A stretch of 64,000 nucleotides of DNA from Neckera pumila (lineage: Eukaryota; Streptophyta; Bryopsida; Hypnales; Neckeraceae): the NCBI GenBank assembly GCA_963969595.1, contig OZ018417.1:12588501-12652500 (forward strand). Direction: 5' to 3'. Numbering within the stretch: position 1 is the first letter of the stretch; each line of letters starts with the position of its first letter. The position numbers were made by a program, and so were the translations under genes. Positions 38,050 through 50,742 of the stretch are shown here, in pieces. The notes beneath the pieces were generated by a model. The model searched no databases, had not been told where the DNA came from, and saw only the letters and a list, made by a program, of their open reading frames with translations.

Positions 38050-38452
38050 TCACTTAGGTAACTCTACTTAACAATTTTTTAATGAGTGAAAATTAAATGT
38101 TTCAAAAAAAAATTGCTGGACTCTCAACTTAATTCATCAGCACAAAAAATTAGGAATTTAAAATTAGTAGTGCAAAAATATTTAATTAAGAAGATTCGAA
38201 ACCAAAAAAATCTAGTCAAGCAAGGTGCGAAAAATTTGTTTTCTCCACTCTAAATGCAAATATCTTGCAACCTATGCAATCAAAGTTTTTGATATCTCTT
38301 CCACATATTCTTATACAAGTCTAGTAAAAGATCTTGTGGTTAGATATATTCAAAAAAACAATTTCAACAGTCTTTTACTCTTTGCAACAGAAATGACAAT
38401 TTTGAGTGATTTTTGATGGAAAAAAGGCCTTAGGACTTTAGAGGCTAAAAAG
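38050..38452. repeat. Partial TTAACCCCTAAA-family copy, inverted
   Basis: 'tctacttaacaattttttaa' to 'ggccttaggactttagaggc' matches, in reverse, the left half of the 36,920 copy, so two copies lie head to head. Confidence 0.55.
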
Positions 38453-38824
38453 ATACTCTATAAGATTCAATGTAGCAAATTAATACGTAAAACTTTAGTT
38501 TGACATTTGTACAATGGATTGAAAAGACAATGGTCTAATCCACCATGTAAGATTTGTCATACTTTTGTATATTTCATTAAAACCCCTTAGTGCTCCAACA
38601 TCCCCATTTTGGAATGATCAAAGAGATTCTAGGCACTTTTTTTTATTATTGACAAATTTTCTCATTCATCCAAACCAATACTTGACTTTTTTTAAACCAC
38701 ACTTTTTGTAAAATGAATTTGATGAAATTGAGGTAAGTGAATACTACAAAGATATAAGCAAATATCGCAAAAAAAGGATATATTCAAGAAAGGATTCAAG
38801 CACTAAGGGATTAACCCTATAAAT

Positions 38825-39015
38825 GGGCAATTTCATTAAAATGGCAATATTTTTTTCAAATGGCGTGAAAACAAGTTTAGATCAACTGTTCTAAATCTAT
38901 ATATGTCCTAGATGGTTCAAAATGTCCATTCTGAAATCTATTACTGTCCTAGATGGTGAAAATGACACAGCATCAAAGTGGCACTTGGAATACCACCATT
39001 TTAATGAAATAGCCC
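38825..39015. mobile_element. Short MITE, GGCAATTTCATTAAAATGG family
   Basis: 191 bp with TIRs GGGCAATTTCATTAAAATGG and CCATTTTAATGAAATAGCCC. The interior has internal repeats of TGTCCTAGATGGT. A second copy lies at 61,466-61,659. Confidence 0.75.
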
Positions 39016-39730
39016 ATATAAAGACGTTGTGGACCTGAAAGGTTTCATGGATGACTTCACTATTAATCAAAGAATCCAATAACAAAGAAACAAAAAATTC
39101 AATAATCAAAGTTTTTTGGTCACTACCTTGGTCATGGGGCTTGCGTCCTTCCACGGTTAAACCCTTTCAGTCCTGATTATGAAAGCCGTTGAGAGTATAG
39201 TCAAGAGGCTCAAGACCGGATTGGAAGTGTGATGACTACTGATGAGCTCCAACTGCAACGGCCGCTACTCGGATCTCAGCTCGGCAATGGCAGATTTTTT
39301 GGCAAATCCTTCTTCATTGTTGAGCCACATATGATTTCATGCAGGTGTTGCATACCCTGATGAAATGCTTTGCATTATCTCGCATCCTCATGATACATAC
39401 AGCATTTGGGAACTCATCATTTCGCTGCTTGATTCTGGGTTTGTACTTGAATACATCGCTTCACATTTTTGCAGAAGTGCACCAAAAATGACGTCAATTA
39501 CACATTATCTCCAGTCCTCATGTATTTTAGGATTAGGTCACGTGGTAGGTGTTGAGATTAGTAACAGGTCCTGTCCAGAGCAGGCACATGAACCGCGCTC
39601 TGCTTTTGGACATATACGGAAAGGGATTCAAACACAAAGAAGCCAATTAAGTAGGCATCACCGTTCTTCCTCTTGATCTGTTGTAGAAGACAACTTTTAG
39701 ATCCAGCTTGATTGTTGAAGCTTTGCAAAG
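39016..39730 (+). promoter_or_regulatory. Upstream region and likely 5' UTR of the coiled-coil gene
   Basis: GC rises from about 39,140. A CTACCTTGGTCATGGGG string here (39,122) is shared with P450 intron 3 (about 2622), together with a GGATGACTTCA string upstream of each. From 39,360 to the ATG the sequence has short frames with stops, as a leader would. The start has a strong plant context (GCAAAG-ATG-GCG). Confidence 0.35.
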
Positions 39731-42700
39731 ATGGCGTTAGACGCGAAGAGAAACAACCTCCTGAAGGAGAGATGCATTGAGCTCGAGTTCAAAGTCAACA
39801 AACTTGGTAATCTTCTTCACTGCAAATTTTGGGGAATTGGAACTTGGGACGTATCCTCTAGGAGACAAATGGTTCTCCACTTCAAAGACCTGGTTAAAAG
39901 TCCACATCTGTCTACCGGATAAGCACATGAAAAATGAGAATTCTAGGTTAGCATGTCGAACCACAGCCTCTATTACAAACGTCGCAACAGAATTGCCAAG
40001 GAATGCAGATCGTTATTTTCAATGTGAAAGGTATGTCCAAAGAGAGTGAATATCATAGCAATGATAAAGATACAGGGAGATTCACTTGTTGGCATACGGT
40101 ACTCAAGAGGCGGGCATGTTTCGTTTCCTTTTGCAGGCATCGTTGGGAGAGCCTACTGGGAAGCATCTCAAATAAAGCTCCGACGAAACCGCATGTTGAT
40201 CAGGGCAGCACGGACTACCAACATGTTGCTACATTCAGCACTGCAGCTGCTGCAAGCGAAAGAGTTGGCCTCTCGCAAGGAAGCAGCAGGTCTAGACGGC
40301 GTGCGCAAACAAGCTGCAATTTTACGACTAGAGTTTGATGGGGAAAGGGCCAAATCAATTGCTCTGCAATTACAGGCAAGTAAGATCAATGATAGAGCCA
40401 ACAGTGATAATGTAAACTTCTTGGCTTTAGAAGAAGACAAGGATGCACCATATAATTCCCGGGCATATATTTGGATGACGTACATGCGATTTACGACGTT
40501 GTTTTTATCCCATTCCAGCTGCAAAAACAAATCACCGAAACCAGGGCCGCAGAGCATGATTGCGCTGACGTCCTGGATCCCAACACGCCTATCATGGAGA
40601 AGATTCGCCTTTTGGATGCCAGACTTGTGGCAGTCTTTGCCAGGACCAAGGACACTCAAGTTGTGGAATCACATTTCGAAAACTTGTTGAAGCCCATGCG
40701 AGAGGAGAAAGCGATATTCAGCGGTCAGGTATCACGGCCATTGCCACTCACTCGGTCCAGTCATTGTCTGCATTCACAATGGATTTGACCACAACTTGTC
40801 AGAGCTGGGTTTTGCAATTCCATGCCATGACCTAAGAAATCCAATTTTTGCAAATGGCAGCTCGATAGCTTGACAAATGTCATAGATATGAAGATGCATC
40901 AGATCATGCAACTTCGAATGGTTGTGTTCGATGCCAACAAGTCGCGCTTGCAAGCAAAGAAGGAGCTCGATGATGTAGGTGAGGCTTAACACTCTCTGTT
41001 TTGCATCCAAGTCCAAATAGCTCCTACAATATTCTGTTCATCAATCTTTAAAACAAGACGCGGAACTAATGCAGGATGGTCTTTGCCCTGCAGTTGATTG
41101 CATTATGGTTTGCTGGCCAACGGCAGTTAATAGGCCCCGAGTTGCAAAAGAAGATACTCAACGCCATCCGGAAGATCAAAATGGTGATGGACGTTGACAG
41201 TATGCGAAGCATGTACAGTCAGTACTTGTTCCAACAGAAGCAAGTTGTTTATCTTGAACAAGTGATAAAGGATCTCCAAATAAGTCTTACGCAGCTAAAG
41301 AACACGGCAGAAATTCCGAAGGTGACAAATCTTAAATCCTCTTAATAGTAACAAACACAACCATAGCCGAACAGCCGCACTGATGCTTAAAACCAAACCG
41401 GCAGAGAAGAACGTTAAATCTATATACTCCAATAAGGCAATAACCTCTGTTTGCTACGTACACCAATTACATCAATTACCGCGAGACGCACTACTTGTAC
41501 GTCTTACATTACATAGTCAACCAAAATGAAACTTAATTTCAAATTTGTGATGACTTAAGGCCAAAGACGACACTTCTTTCTTCATACTGGTCATCAAAAT
41601 TAAGCAAAAACAAAACGCATTCTAGTTAAACATTGCGATAAAAACAGTACAATTAGTGCTTCTTGCAGTGCTTGAAATAAACAGTGTAGCCATCGCCAAA
41701 ACCTCCGTTCAAACCTAGGAATCACATACCAAAGTTAGACTTCAAAAATCTGCAGGCTTACCAAAGAAAAGAGTCCTTGCCCATCAATCAAGTATTCTCT
41801 CTGGCTGACAATACCAAGAACACCATCCGCCGAGTCTCGGATCTCAAGAGTCAGAAAAACTCCTACTCGCTCATGCTCATCGTCGAAGGCACGAAGAAGC
41901 TTGTGGACAAGCTTCACACCGGCAGTGAGGGACTGGTAATTACTTTAACTTCGTCTCATGACCTAAACCTTCAAATTCTGCGATCTCCTTGAATTGCTTA
42001 AAAAAAAAGAAACAGCAAGAGTTGCAAATCCTTCAACACAATTTCCTAACAGATTGATTTTCTGTGGCTTTCATCAATTCTCGCAGGCCGAAAGGGGATT
42101 CACGGAACAATTGGAAACGATGTTCACCTTGGAAAACAGGCTCATCTTGTTGCTCACGGTAAGGGAATCCACAAACCAAACTGCATATGGGATGTCCTTG
42201 GTGTGGTTGTAGCTTGTTTGCTTAGCCCTTTAAGTGCTCGAGCTAAAGATAAAGAGAGATTTTGAGAAAGAAGTCCATTGCTCGCTTGGACTTTTCCCAT
42301 GGAGTCAATTGTATACCAAAGTTAAAACTAACTACATATTATGAAAGCTAAGAAAGAGGGAAAAACTGCATTAAAACTTGAGGTGTAGGCAATTGTCCTC
42401 CCATCCTTTTATCCCCCACCAAGTATAATTTTGCACCAATAATTCCCAAGGAATGTGCCATGATCATTAACATCCACCAATATTGTTTTGGATCTAAATC
42501 ACTTCTTAGAACTTGAAAGAGCTTCAAATCAAGCAAGCACTTTGTAGATTGAGAGTGTATTAGTATTAAATTGGTAGTACATTAGAGGTTGGTTTTTGAA
42601 GCAACTTCTAACAATGATTTTAATTTATTATTTCTAATTTTTTTTTACTATGACTTCTCTTCGTTTGATACATCTCAAAATTTAATACATTATGTCTCTC

Positions 42701-44740
42701 TTTCATAGCTTCAAATTGTATAGTCAACTGTAAAATTTGGTGAAGTATTGATTATGTGGGGAAGTGTCCTCATAAGGAATGGATCTTTTTGTTTGCAATT
42801 GTAGTAAGATTATCTTCTGATATTTTATAAAAATCGTAGAGATCCCTTTAATCATGAAGGGACAAGACCTATCACCAAGATACTTTGTCCAAAATGATCT
42901 AATTTTTGGACTAATAGGTGCATTCTTCATTTCTATAGTAATCTTGAAAGTCATTTATTGGCCACTTTTGGGCCTCAACGTTCTTGCAAGGTTAAATATC
43001 TATATTTTTTTTTTTATCATTTTTAATTTATTTCATTGATAGTGTAGACATCCCATTCACCAAGCATTGAGCCTTCAACATGTACTAATTGTTCAATATT
43101 GAGAATTTGCAATTGAAATGCACTAGACTCAATGCTTGGTCTAGAAATGAAATGTATTTGGGCATTGGTATTTTTTACATGATATTTCTTGAAGCTTCGT
43201 CAAATGATATTGATTGGATGAAGTATACTTCTCACTACATTTGTCATCCATCTAGTGAATGGTTGAACACGAGGGGGTAAAGCCTAAATCCTCTTTTGAA
43301 TTGTTGCTTATAATGTTGCACTTCAACTGGTCATATAAGAAAGTTGTATTTGAAGATTCAAGTATTATTTGGGATGAATGAGAAGTTATGTAGACAAAAT
43401 TATGTTGTTATGAACACTTTGTTTATCATAATTTAGAATAAGGATTTTAAAGGGTCTAGGAATTAAGGCTAATAGTATAATCACCATTTATTGTAATATA
43501 GTAAGGGTTGTCTTTGAGCATCTTTATAAAGAATTGATGTAGATTTTCTTTATTTAAGGTTTTTATTATTTAATTTCACAATGAAAAAACTAACTAAATA
43601 ACAAAGTGAAGAAAATCTTTTTAGAGTGCAAGACTTGGAGTTATTTCTCTCACCATCAAGTTCTTGTAGTTTAAATTCATGGCAATATTGGCGTTGTAAT
43701 TGAGGATGGAACAGCAACTTAACAAAAAGATGGAGTATTTAAAAGACGTGCAAGAGCAAGTTCAGAAACAAACCGAAGAAGCAAAAAAAGCAAAGGCTAT
43801 GGAAGAGCCAACACCTCCTATTTCAAGTACATTTCCATCTTTGTATCACTGTTGTTACATTTAAAATGAAATTAAAAATTTAGAATACACTTTCAAAGAA
43901 CGTTCATTAAAATTTTAAAAAGGAAGGAAGTAAAAGGTAAATGAATCTATAGAATAGTTTAAGTATCTACGCCTATTTTGAAAAATTGATAGCTTTTTTA
44001 GTAATTTCAAGACTCACTGTTAAATTTTCTAAAACTAAAGGATATCATTTCTTATTTCTAGGCAGCTTCTTTTGAAATTTTATAAAGAAGTTATTTGCAA
44101 TTCTTATAAATACAAAAGTGACTAATTCTAGACATTTAGACATTTAAAATATATGAAAATAATTTAAAGAAAAAATACAAAATTTCAAAAGTCCCTTATA
44201 TATTATAATTAATAATAAAAAATATTAATAGAAAATATATAAAATATACCATATAAAGATTTAATGTAAAATGTCATGATATTTAATAAAATCATCTTCA
44301 TTCTAATATAAGGCAATTCTATTGGAGTTCTTTTCAACGTTACTTTGTTAATGCATACTATGATTTGTAATTTTAGGAATCTCAAATTTTAAATTTACAT
44401 CAGCTCTAACTAAACCATGAACTAAATTGTTTTCAATTGAATTATCAATTGTAAAGAAATCATGAAAAAAACTTTTATTTCAATTTTTTATTTTAATTGA
44501 AGGAATCTAGATATACAATAAATAAGATTTTTTTATTAAACAATGGATTTATTTGTAAATACTGTTGAAGTATTGATGTTGAGATTTATCTATTTAATAT
44601 GTTTAGATACATTCTCCCAAGATGATGAAAAAATCAAATACAAAGGGCATACAAAGAAATTTTTTGAAGAAATCATAGAAGAAAAAGAAAAAGAAAAAGA
44701 AAGTAAGCCAAAAACACCTCCCAAACAATCACCATATTGA
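39731..44740 (+). CDS. Coiled-coil protein resembling ODA10/CCDC151 (outer dynein arm docking), nine exons
   Basis: Predicted 449 residues. Exons: 39731-39806, 40137-40375, 40519-40728, 40861-40974, 41094-41321, 41756-41935, 42087-42158, 43715-43826, 44622-44740. All junction phases agree (1, then 0 through exon 8, then 1) and the total is 450 codons. Exon 5 could instead start at 41,127; the exon 8 and 9 acceptors (AACAG, CCAAG) are the weakest. The protein is almost wholly charged helix. Two blocks resemble, from memory, the ODA10/CCDC151 family: RAYWEASQIKLRRNRMLI near residue 30 (family pattern KAYYExSQxxIKKNK), and PIMEKIRLLDARL...HFENLLKPMREEKAIFSGQL (about 125-175; family pattern IRxLENRLDKA...RLKEERVxFDNQL). 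That family helps attach outer dynein arms to axonemal doublets. The related CCDC63/CCDC114 family is the main alternative. The C-terminus is Lys/Glu-rich and AT-rich. Confidence 0.7.
40376..40381 (+). promoter_or_regulatory. GC-AG splice donor
   Basis: Intron 2 of the coiled-coil gene appears to use the non-canonical donor CAG|GCAAGT. It ends at the strong acceptor TTTTTATCCCATTCCAG (40,518), and both exons join in phase 0. CAG|GCAAGT is the classical context of GC-AG introns. Confidence 0.65.
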
Positions 44741-47700
44741 GTTGGCATTCATATTGAAATTTTGTAGACTTTGGTTTAATAAATATATAGTTACTTATCA
44801 ATGTGGTAAATGTAGTTACAAAATTCAATTAGTATAAAAAAATATTCATTAATGTAAGGAAGTAGAAGTGAATTTGAGGAATAGATATTATTTTCTATTT
44901 GTAACATTGTACATTAATTTTAAGGAGGTAAAAAGGGTCTATTTTAGTTAGGTTATGATGTAATGAATTTTCAAAACTATTTGCATAAAATACTCAATTT
45001 TGAATTGTTTGGAAATTTAAAATTTTGATAAAATTTATATTATTTTATTCATATATATATTAATGAAAACCAAATGGTTACGCATGTAAGTTTGGAAGTA
45101 TACTATAATGAGTTGTTTTATCATGTTAAGATTTTTTACTTGAAAATTGGTTATAGTAGTATATTTTATAAGATTCTTTTATAAATATCTATATTTTAAA
45201 ATTAAATAAGATTTGAATGTTTTATAATTAATTTTAGAGACATTCTTATGTATGATGATTGATCAATTAAAAATATGGTATTTTATTTTATTTTTAATCT
45301 ATTAATAAATTAATTTTTAGAATAGACTTAATAATCTATTTGTGACAAGGAAATACTCATGTTCAATTTTAAGCATACTTTTGAAGGATTATCTAAAGGA
45401 TTGTACAAAAAAGAGCCTCTTATATCTTCATAAGTTTAACCAATTTTACATTAGAAGGCTTCTCTATCCTATTCTTAATCTAATCATATTCATTGCCAAC
45501 AAACTTTCCTTTTGCCAATTCACATGCACTCATTGTGCCTCACAATTTTGTGAAATTAAGAACAAAATCAGCAAATATAATTTTATTTGGGTCATATCAT
45601 TGAATTATCATATAAAAAAATACCAAGCATCAATTTGTGATATTTCATTTTAAAATTATTATATTTATTCATTAATATATTTTCATGTTATTTTATAAAA
45701 TATTTGAAATAATTGAAAGCACAATATATTTAATTTAAGAGACACTTGTTTTTAGTGGTTCACTTTAAAGTCCTTCATTGCATTGATGAAGAAGGAACAA
45801 ATAGGTAGCTTTTGAAAAACTCATACAATATTACCTTCATTTTTGTATAATAGAGGTTTGCGTTTAATTACTATTGGTATAGAAGTAAACATCCATTGAT
45901 TCATTGCAACTATAGGGGACACACCAACAATTAGTTCCACTTTGGACCTTTGTCATAGTTATACACAAGCACTTTTTTGGTCTCAAAAATAGTGTATGGT
46001 AATTTAATAGAATGAAATATCATGTAAATACTGATATATTTCCCTTCATTTTCCACTTTTCTTGAATACATGCACATTTGTTTTCTAAGTTGTATTCACA
46101 TTCTTATCTAATTGTTTATTTTTTGGAGATGGCTAAAATTCCTTGAATTCGTATGCATTCTATTGATATTGAATTGACTTCTTTCCTTCCAATTGGAATT
46201 TTGGTTGTATGTATTTAATTCTAAGTAGAAATTTAGGGCTCCAAAATTTAAAGAACCTCAAATGTTGTTAAGACATTATTCACCCTTGATTGTGTTATAT
46301 TGATTGTTTTGTCCTAATTCAAGCACTTAGGGGACAATTTCAATTCCATAAGTTACATGCATTTTGGGTCCAAAGAAGATACACACCACATCATTTATAA
46401 TATCAATATAATTCTAACTTACCTTTTTGGTAGTATTGGTTGGAATTCAAGTTTGATAAAGAAGGAATTTTGATTCAATTCTTGTTTTTCCAAATGCACA
46501 TTTTGTTCTACTATAGAATAAATGAAATAAAATATTGGTCTCAAAACAATTAAAAATTGTAAGCATTAATTTGATTCTACTTTTAAATTCTTTAGTAAAA
46601 CTTATTGAACTGCAAATTTTTACATGCTTTTATTAATACAAATAATGTACATTCTAAAGATCACATCTTGATCAATCATTGCTAAATATATGAACTTCTA
46701 TTTATACATATATTATAAAATATGTAAAATCAACTATGTCCAAAATTTGGTTTTATTAACAGTACTATCTAATATACTCTAATTTAAATTAGAATAAGAT
46801 TATTGAAAAAAGGCCTACCCTCAAGAACAAGCAATAGAATGAGATTATTTACTTGTATAATTTATTTTTTAATCTAAATTATTAAACCTCAATCCTAAGG
46901 TTGATTTTTTTGTATAGTTTGAATTTCCAAAATCATGAATGGATGTACTATAAAATGCAACTTAGAATAATAATTTTTTGAAAACTTTCAAACATAACTT
47001 CTAAAATACAATCCTTAGATCATATTCATATAGTTAAATCTACTATAGTAACCAATATATTTTTATCAATAAAATTTTAAGCAAAAGTTTCAAAATTTCT
47101 TCCAAAATTAATTTTAGATTGAATACTTGTAATTTTCTAATGTATTTTTTTTAAATTCCAAACATTAAGCTCCAATTATGGTGAGTTTTGAAGATTTTTA
47201 ATTTATTTATTTACTAAAGACATTTTAGAAGGGTCTTTTTCTGAAGTAGAAAAAATGCTTTTTGAGGTAAACCATATGAATATCCATTCAATTACAGAGT
47301 GTTTGTAAAACCAAGTCTTAGTATTGTACAAATGTTAAAGAATTAATATAATAATCTACAAAAAAATGAAAAATCACAATCATGTATACTTAATTCTCCA
47401 AGGTCTAACAACCTTTTGAAAATGGAGGTTTTCAATGAATTGTCCCACTTTGATATTTTTTTGCACATGGATGTGCTTGAAATTTTTAATTTTAATCGTA
47501 CACAAATAAAGACTATTTTGTCTAGTATATATGGAATTAATTGTAGAAAATATTCACCGTTGGATTTTTAGCTTGTAACAATTTTGGATTATCAACTTAT
47601 AGGCAAAAAACCGCAACTTTTGGAGGAAGAAAAATTATAAAAAGATGAATAATGATTTCTTACCCCCCAAATGAAATTGTATTGGAATCTAAGGCAGATA

Positions 47701-48349
47701 TAGTATTTTTTTATTTTTAAAAATAAGAAATAAAAAGCTCTTTCAAATTTATACATATTTTCAAACAGGAGGAGGAGAAAGCCAAAACCGACCAAATTGG
47801 ATCCTACAAAATTTTAAGAAATTTTTATCTTTGTCAGTTTTTGAAATTTAATAATTTCTATTATTATCATAATGTTTGGAACATCTTCAAAAAATTTGGA
47901 ATCATTCTAATTATTTTTGAATTCTTAATCACACCAGATTGAACTTTGTATTCTTAAAATTGCTAAAAATAAAAATTTGAATTTTTTTTCTCCAAATCTA
48001 ATTTCTTTGTGGAAATTAAAGACTACAAATGTCTAAGAATTTTTTTTTTCATCTCTACTATTCCTTTCATTGTAAAAAGATTATGCTTGCTTCCTTTTTC
48101 TACAAGACTACATTTCCTAACTAAATTTTTAAATACTTTTCATGTTGAAATTTTGAAAATCGAAAAATAAAGCAAATATTACAACTAGTTACTCTATAAG
48201 ATTCTAGCTTACAAAATCTTGAGATTTGTTTCACTAAACTGAGAATTTGCCATTGAAAATTTGAAGAGAATATGTTGTATCCTCTTAGTCCTTGAAGAGT
48301 TAAGATGTATTTGCATTTGTCCATTGTTTAAAATTTGAGCATTTGGTCT
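44741..48349. other. AT-rich intergenic, nothing recognised
   Basis: Roughly 75-80% AT by eye, with no credible exon chain on either strand. Short frames lack protein-like composition. Confidence 0.4.
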
Positions 48350-49228
48350 TTAATTCCTAAATGACCATCACACATTTTTTGATTGTATACAAATTTTGGG
48401 CAGGTAAGTGTGACTAGAGATTTCCATATTTTAGGCTGGAATTTTAATAGAAGGTGGATGCAAAGAATATCTTTCATATGCAATAAATTTCATAACATTT
48501 GAAAATGTGAATCAAAAGTTATGGCCTAATATGTTTTGTTTTTTTGTAATTCGGTAGTCCATGTAGATAAAAGAAATCACTTTTTCCAAAAACAAAAATT
48601 TGAAATTGATTTTCTAAAATTATATATACATTAAAAGCTTTTAACCATTCCATTTTGATCAATGAGTCAAAAGTTATGAAGATTTTTAGTTTGTGGATAG
48701 TTATGGAATCTCTACTCTAAAATAAACTTTGAAGTCCTTTATCTTACTAACTCAATTTTCAATATTATTTGAAAAAAATAAAATCATAGGATGTAGATTA
48801 TTTATTACAACATTGCAACCATTGGGATTAGCATTTTTCAATTTCATAATTAAATTCTTGACAATTTAGTATTTTGAATCATTTTCTACTACTATCTACT
48901 TACTATTTTTTTCCTATATGTTGTACAATTTCAAATGACAGGAAATTTTCTTAGGCATGTAGCCAACTTATCTAGAAAAAAGAATCCATAGAAGCACCAT
49001 CATTTGGGACATTTTTTCATCAAAAATTGAGCTTGTGAAGTTCTGCTGCCCTTTTTTTTGCAGGGTTGCAAAAATGATTTGGTGAATTTGAATGCTTATA
49101 TCTTGCAATTCACGCAGTGATTTGGTGAATTTGAATGCTTATTTTCAAAAATTAGTTACTTGTTCTAAAAATGGCAATTTTCAAGTGTTTTCGATGAAAA
49201 TAGAATCATGGAACTTTAGGGATTAAAG
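48350..49228. repeat. TTAACCCCTAAA-superfamily element, copy 4
   Basis: Runs from TTCCTAAATGACCATCACAC to GGAACTTTAGGGATTAAAG. Shares in order with 49,826-50,742 and 52,377-53,301: 'gggcaggtaagtgtgact', 'caaaagttatggcctaatat', 'gaagttctgctgcccttttt', 'tgaatgcttatatcttgcaa'. An internal ~30 bp direct duplication (TGATTTGGTGAATTTGAATG) lies at about 49,075-49,140. Confidence 0.65.
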
Positions 49229-49825
49229 AATTAAAGACCTATAAATAACTAGGATTTCATTGCTCTTTGTATTATGAGTGATGCCTAACTAAAGGTTTGG
49301 GACATTGAAGATATAAAAACTTATCAACACTTTGTCATGTAGACAATCAAGTTGGAAAAGAATAATTGCAAAATCATGATTTGGAGAATGGGATGGAATT
49401 TCCACCATGGACACTAGTCCAGACTATCTATATGTATATATATTCATGCAAATATGTCAATATCATCCAGTTATGAAATTTGTTTGGTATTTTTTGCCAA
49501 TTTCAATCTCCTTTTCATACGTGATGACTGTTTTGCAAAAAAAATACAATACTTTCTCTACAAAATTTGCAATTTTTTAGCTTTGATTTTGCACAACAAA
49601 TGCAATTTTATGATGGATCAAATGATAGACAAAAACAATGTCAAATAGTTTGGGCTTCAAATCTAGTCATGACTTCAAATATTTATTCTAGTAGTTGTGC
49701 ATGTGCACTTTATCCTCATATAAAATGTGTACCCTTTTAAAATCAATGCATTGAAAAAATTGCATAAATCCATATTGGTATAATGGTTGTCCTTGAAATT
49801 AATCAAGTAATTTTTTTGCATTGAA

Positions 49826-50742
49826 GATTAACCCCTAAAGGACCAACATGCGTTTTTTTTGGCATTATAGAAATTTTGGGCAAGTACCTGTGACTAGAGG
49901 TTCAAATATTTTGGGCTGAAATTTTAATAGAACTTGAGGAATATCTTTAATGTGCATTAAATTTCATGACATTTGGAAATACAAGTCAAAAGTTATAGCC
50001 TAATATGTTACTTTTTTCATCGGGCGGGCAGTTTGGGCAAATCTAAAAAAATAAAAATTCAGAAATAAAAATTTGAAATTGGTTTTCTACAACTATATGT
50101 CGTGGAAAGGTTTGAATCATTCCATTCTAATCATTGAGTCAAAAGTTATGAGGGTTTTTAGTTTGCGGGCAGTTATAGATTCTAGACTATAAAAAAAAAT
50201 TGTAATTGTTTATTTGACTCAGTTTTCAATATTTTTGGAAAAAAATAAAATCCTAGGATGTAGATTGATGATTACAACATTTCAACCGTTGGAATTGGCA
50301 CTCTTTTAATTCATAAATGAATTCTTAAAAATTTAATATTTTGAATCATTATCTACTTCTTTCTACTTATTATTTTTTTCCTATATGTTGTACAAATCCA
50401 AATGATGCAAAAAAATTCAAGCATATTGCCAACTTATTTAGGAAATTGAATTCAAAGAAGCACCACCAATTTGGACATTTTTGCATTGAAAAATGAGCTT
50501 GTGAAGTGCAACTGCCCAGTTTTTTGCAGGATTGAAAAAATGGTTTTGGAGACTTTGAATGCTTATATCTTTTGATCTTCAATGTTGAATTTTCTGAAGT
50601 TTTTACCACATGTTAATGCATCATACTACAAGATTCTATGGTTATATGTGTCAAAAATTGTTTTTTTCCAAAAATTTGGTAGTTGTATTAGAAATGGCAA
50701 TTTTGGAGCGTTTTTGGTGATTACATAGTCACAGAACTTTAG
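49826..50742. repeat. TTAACCCCTAAA-superfamily element, copy 5
   Basis: About 917 bp bounded by ATTAACCCCTAAAGGACC and AACTTTAGGGGTTTAT. The clearest intact copy of this subfamily. No ORF. Confidence 0.75.

Noticed and set aside
39952..40030. Alternative exon between exons 1 and 2 (donor GAAAG|GTATGT)
   Set aside because: Splice signals are good, but including it puts exon 2 out of the coiled-coil frame. It could still be an alternative exon.
40046..40690. 214-codon frame over exon 2 of the docking-like gene
   Set aside because: Only 40,137-40,375 is coding; the rest reads through introns and changes character after the CAG|GCAAGT donor.
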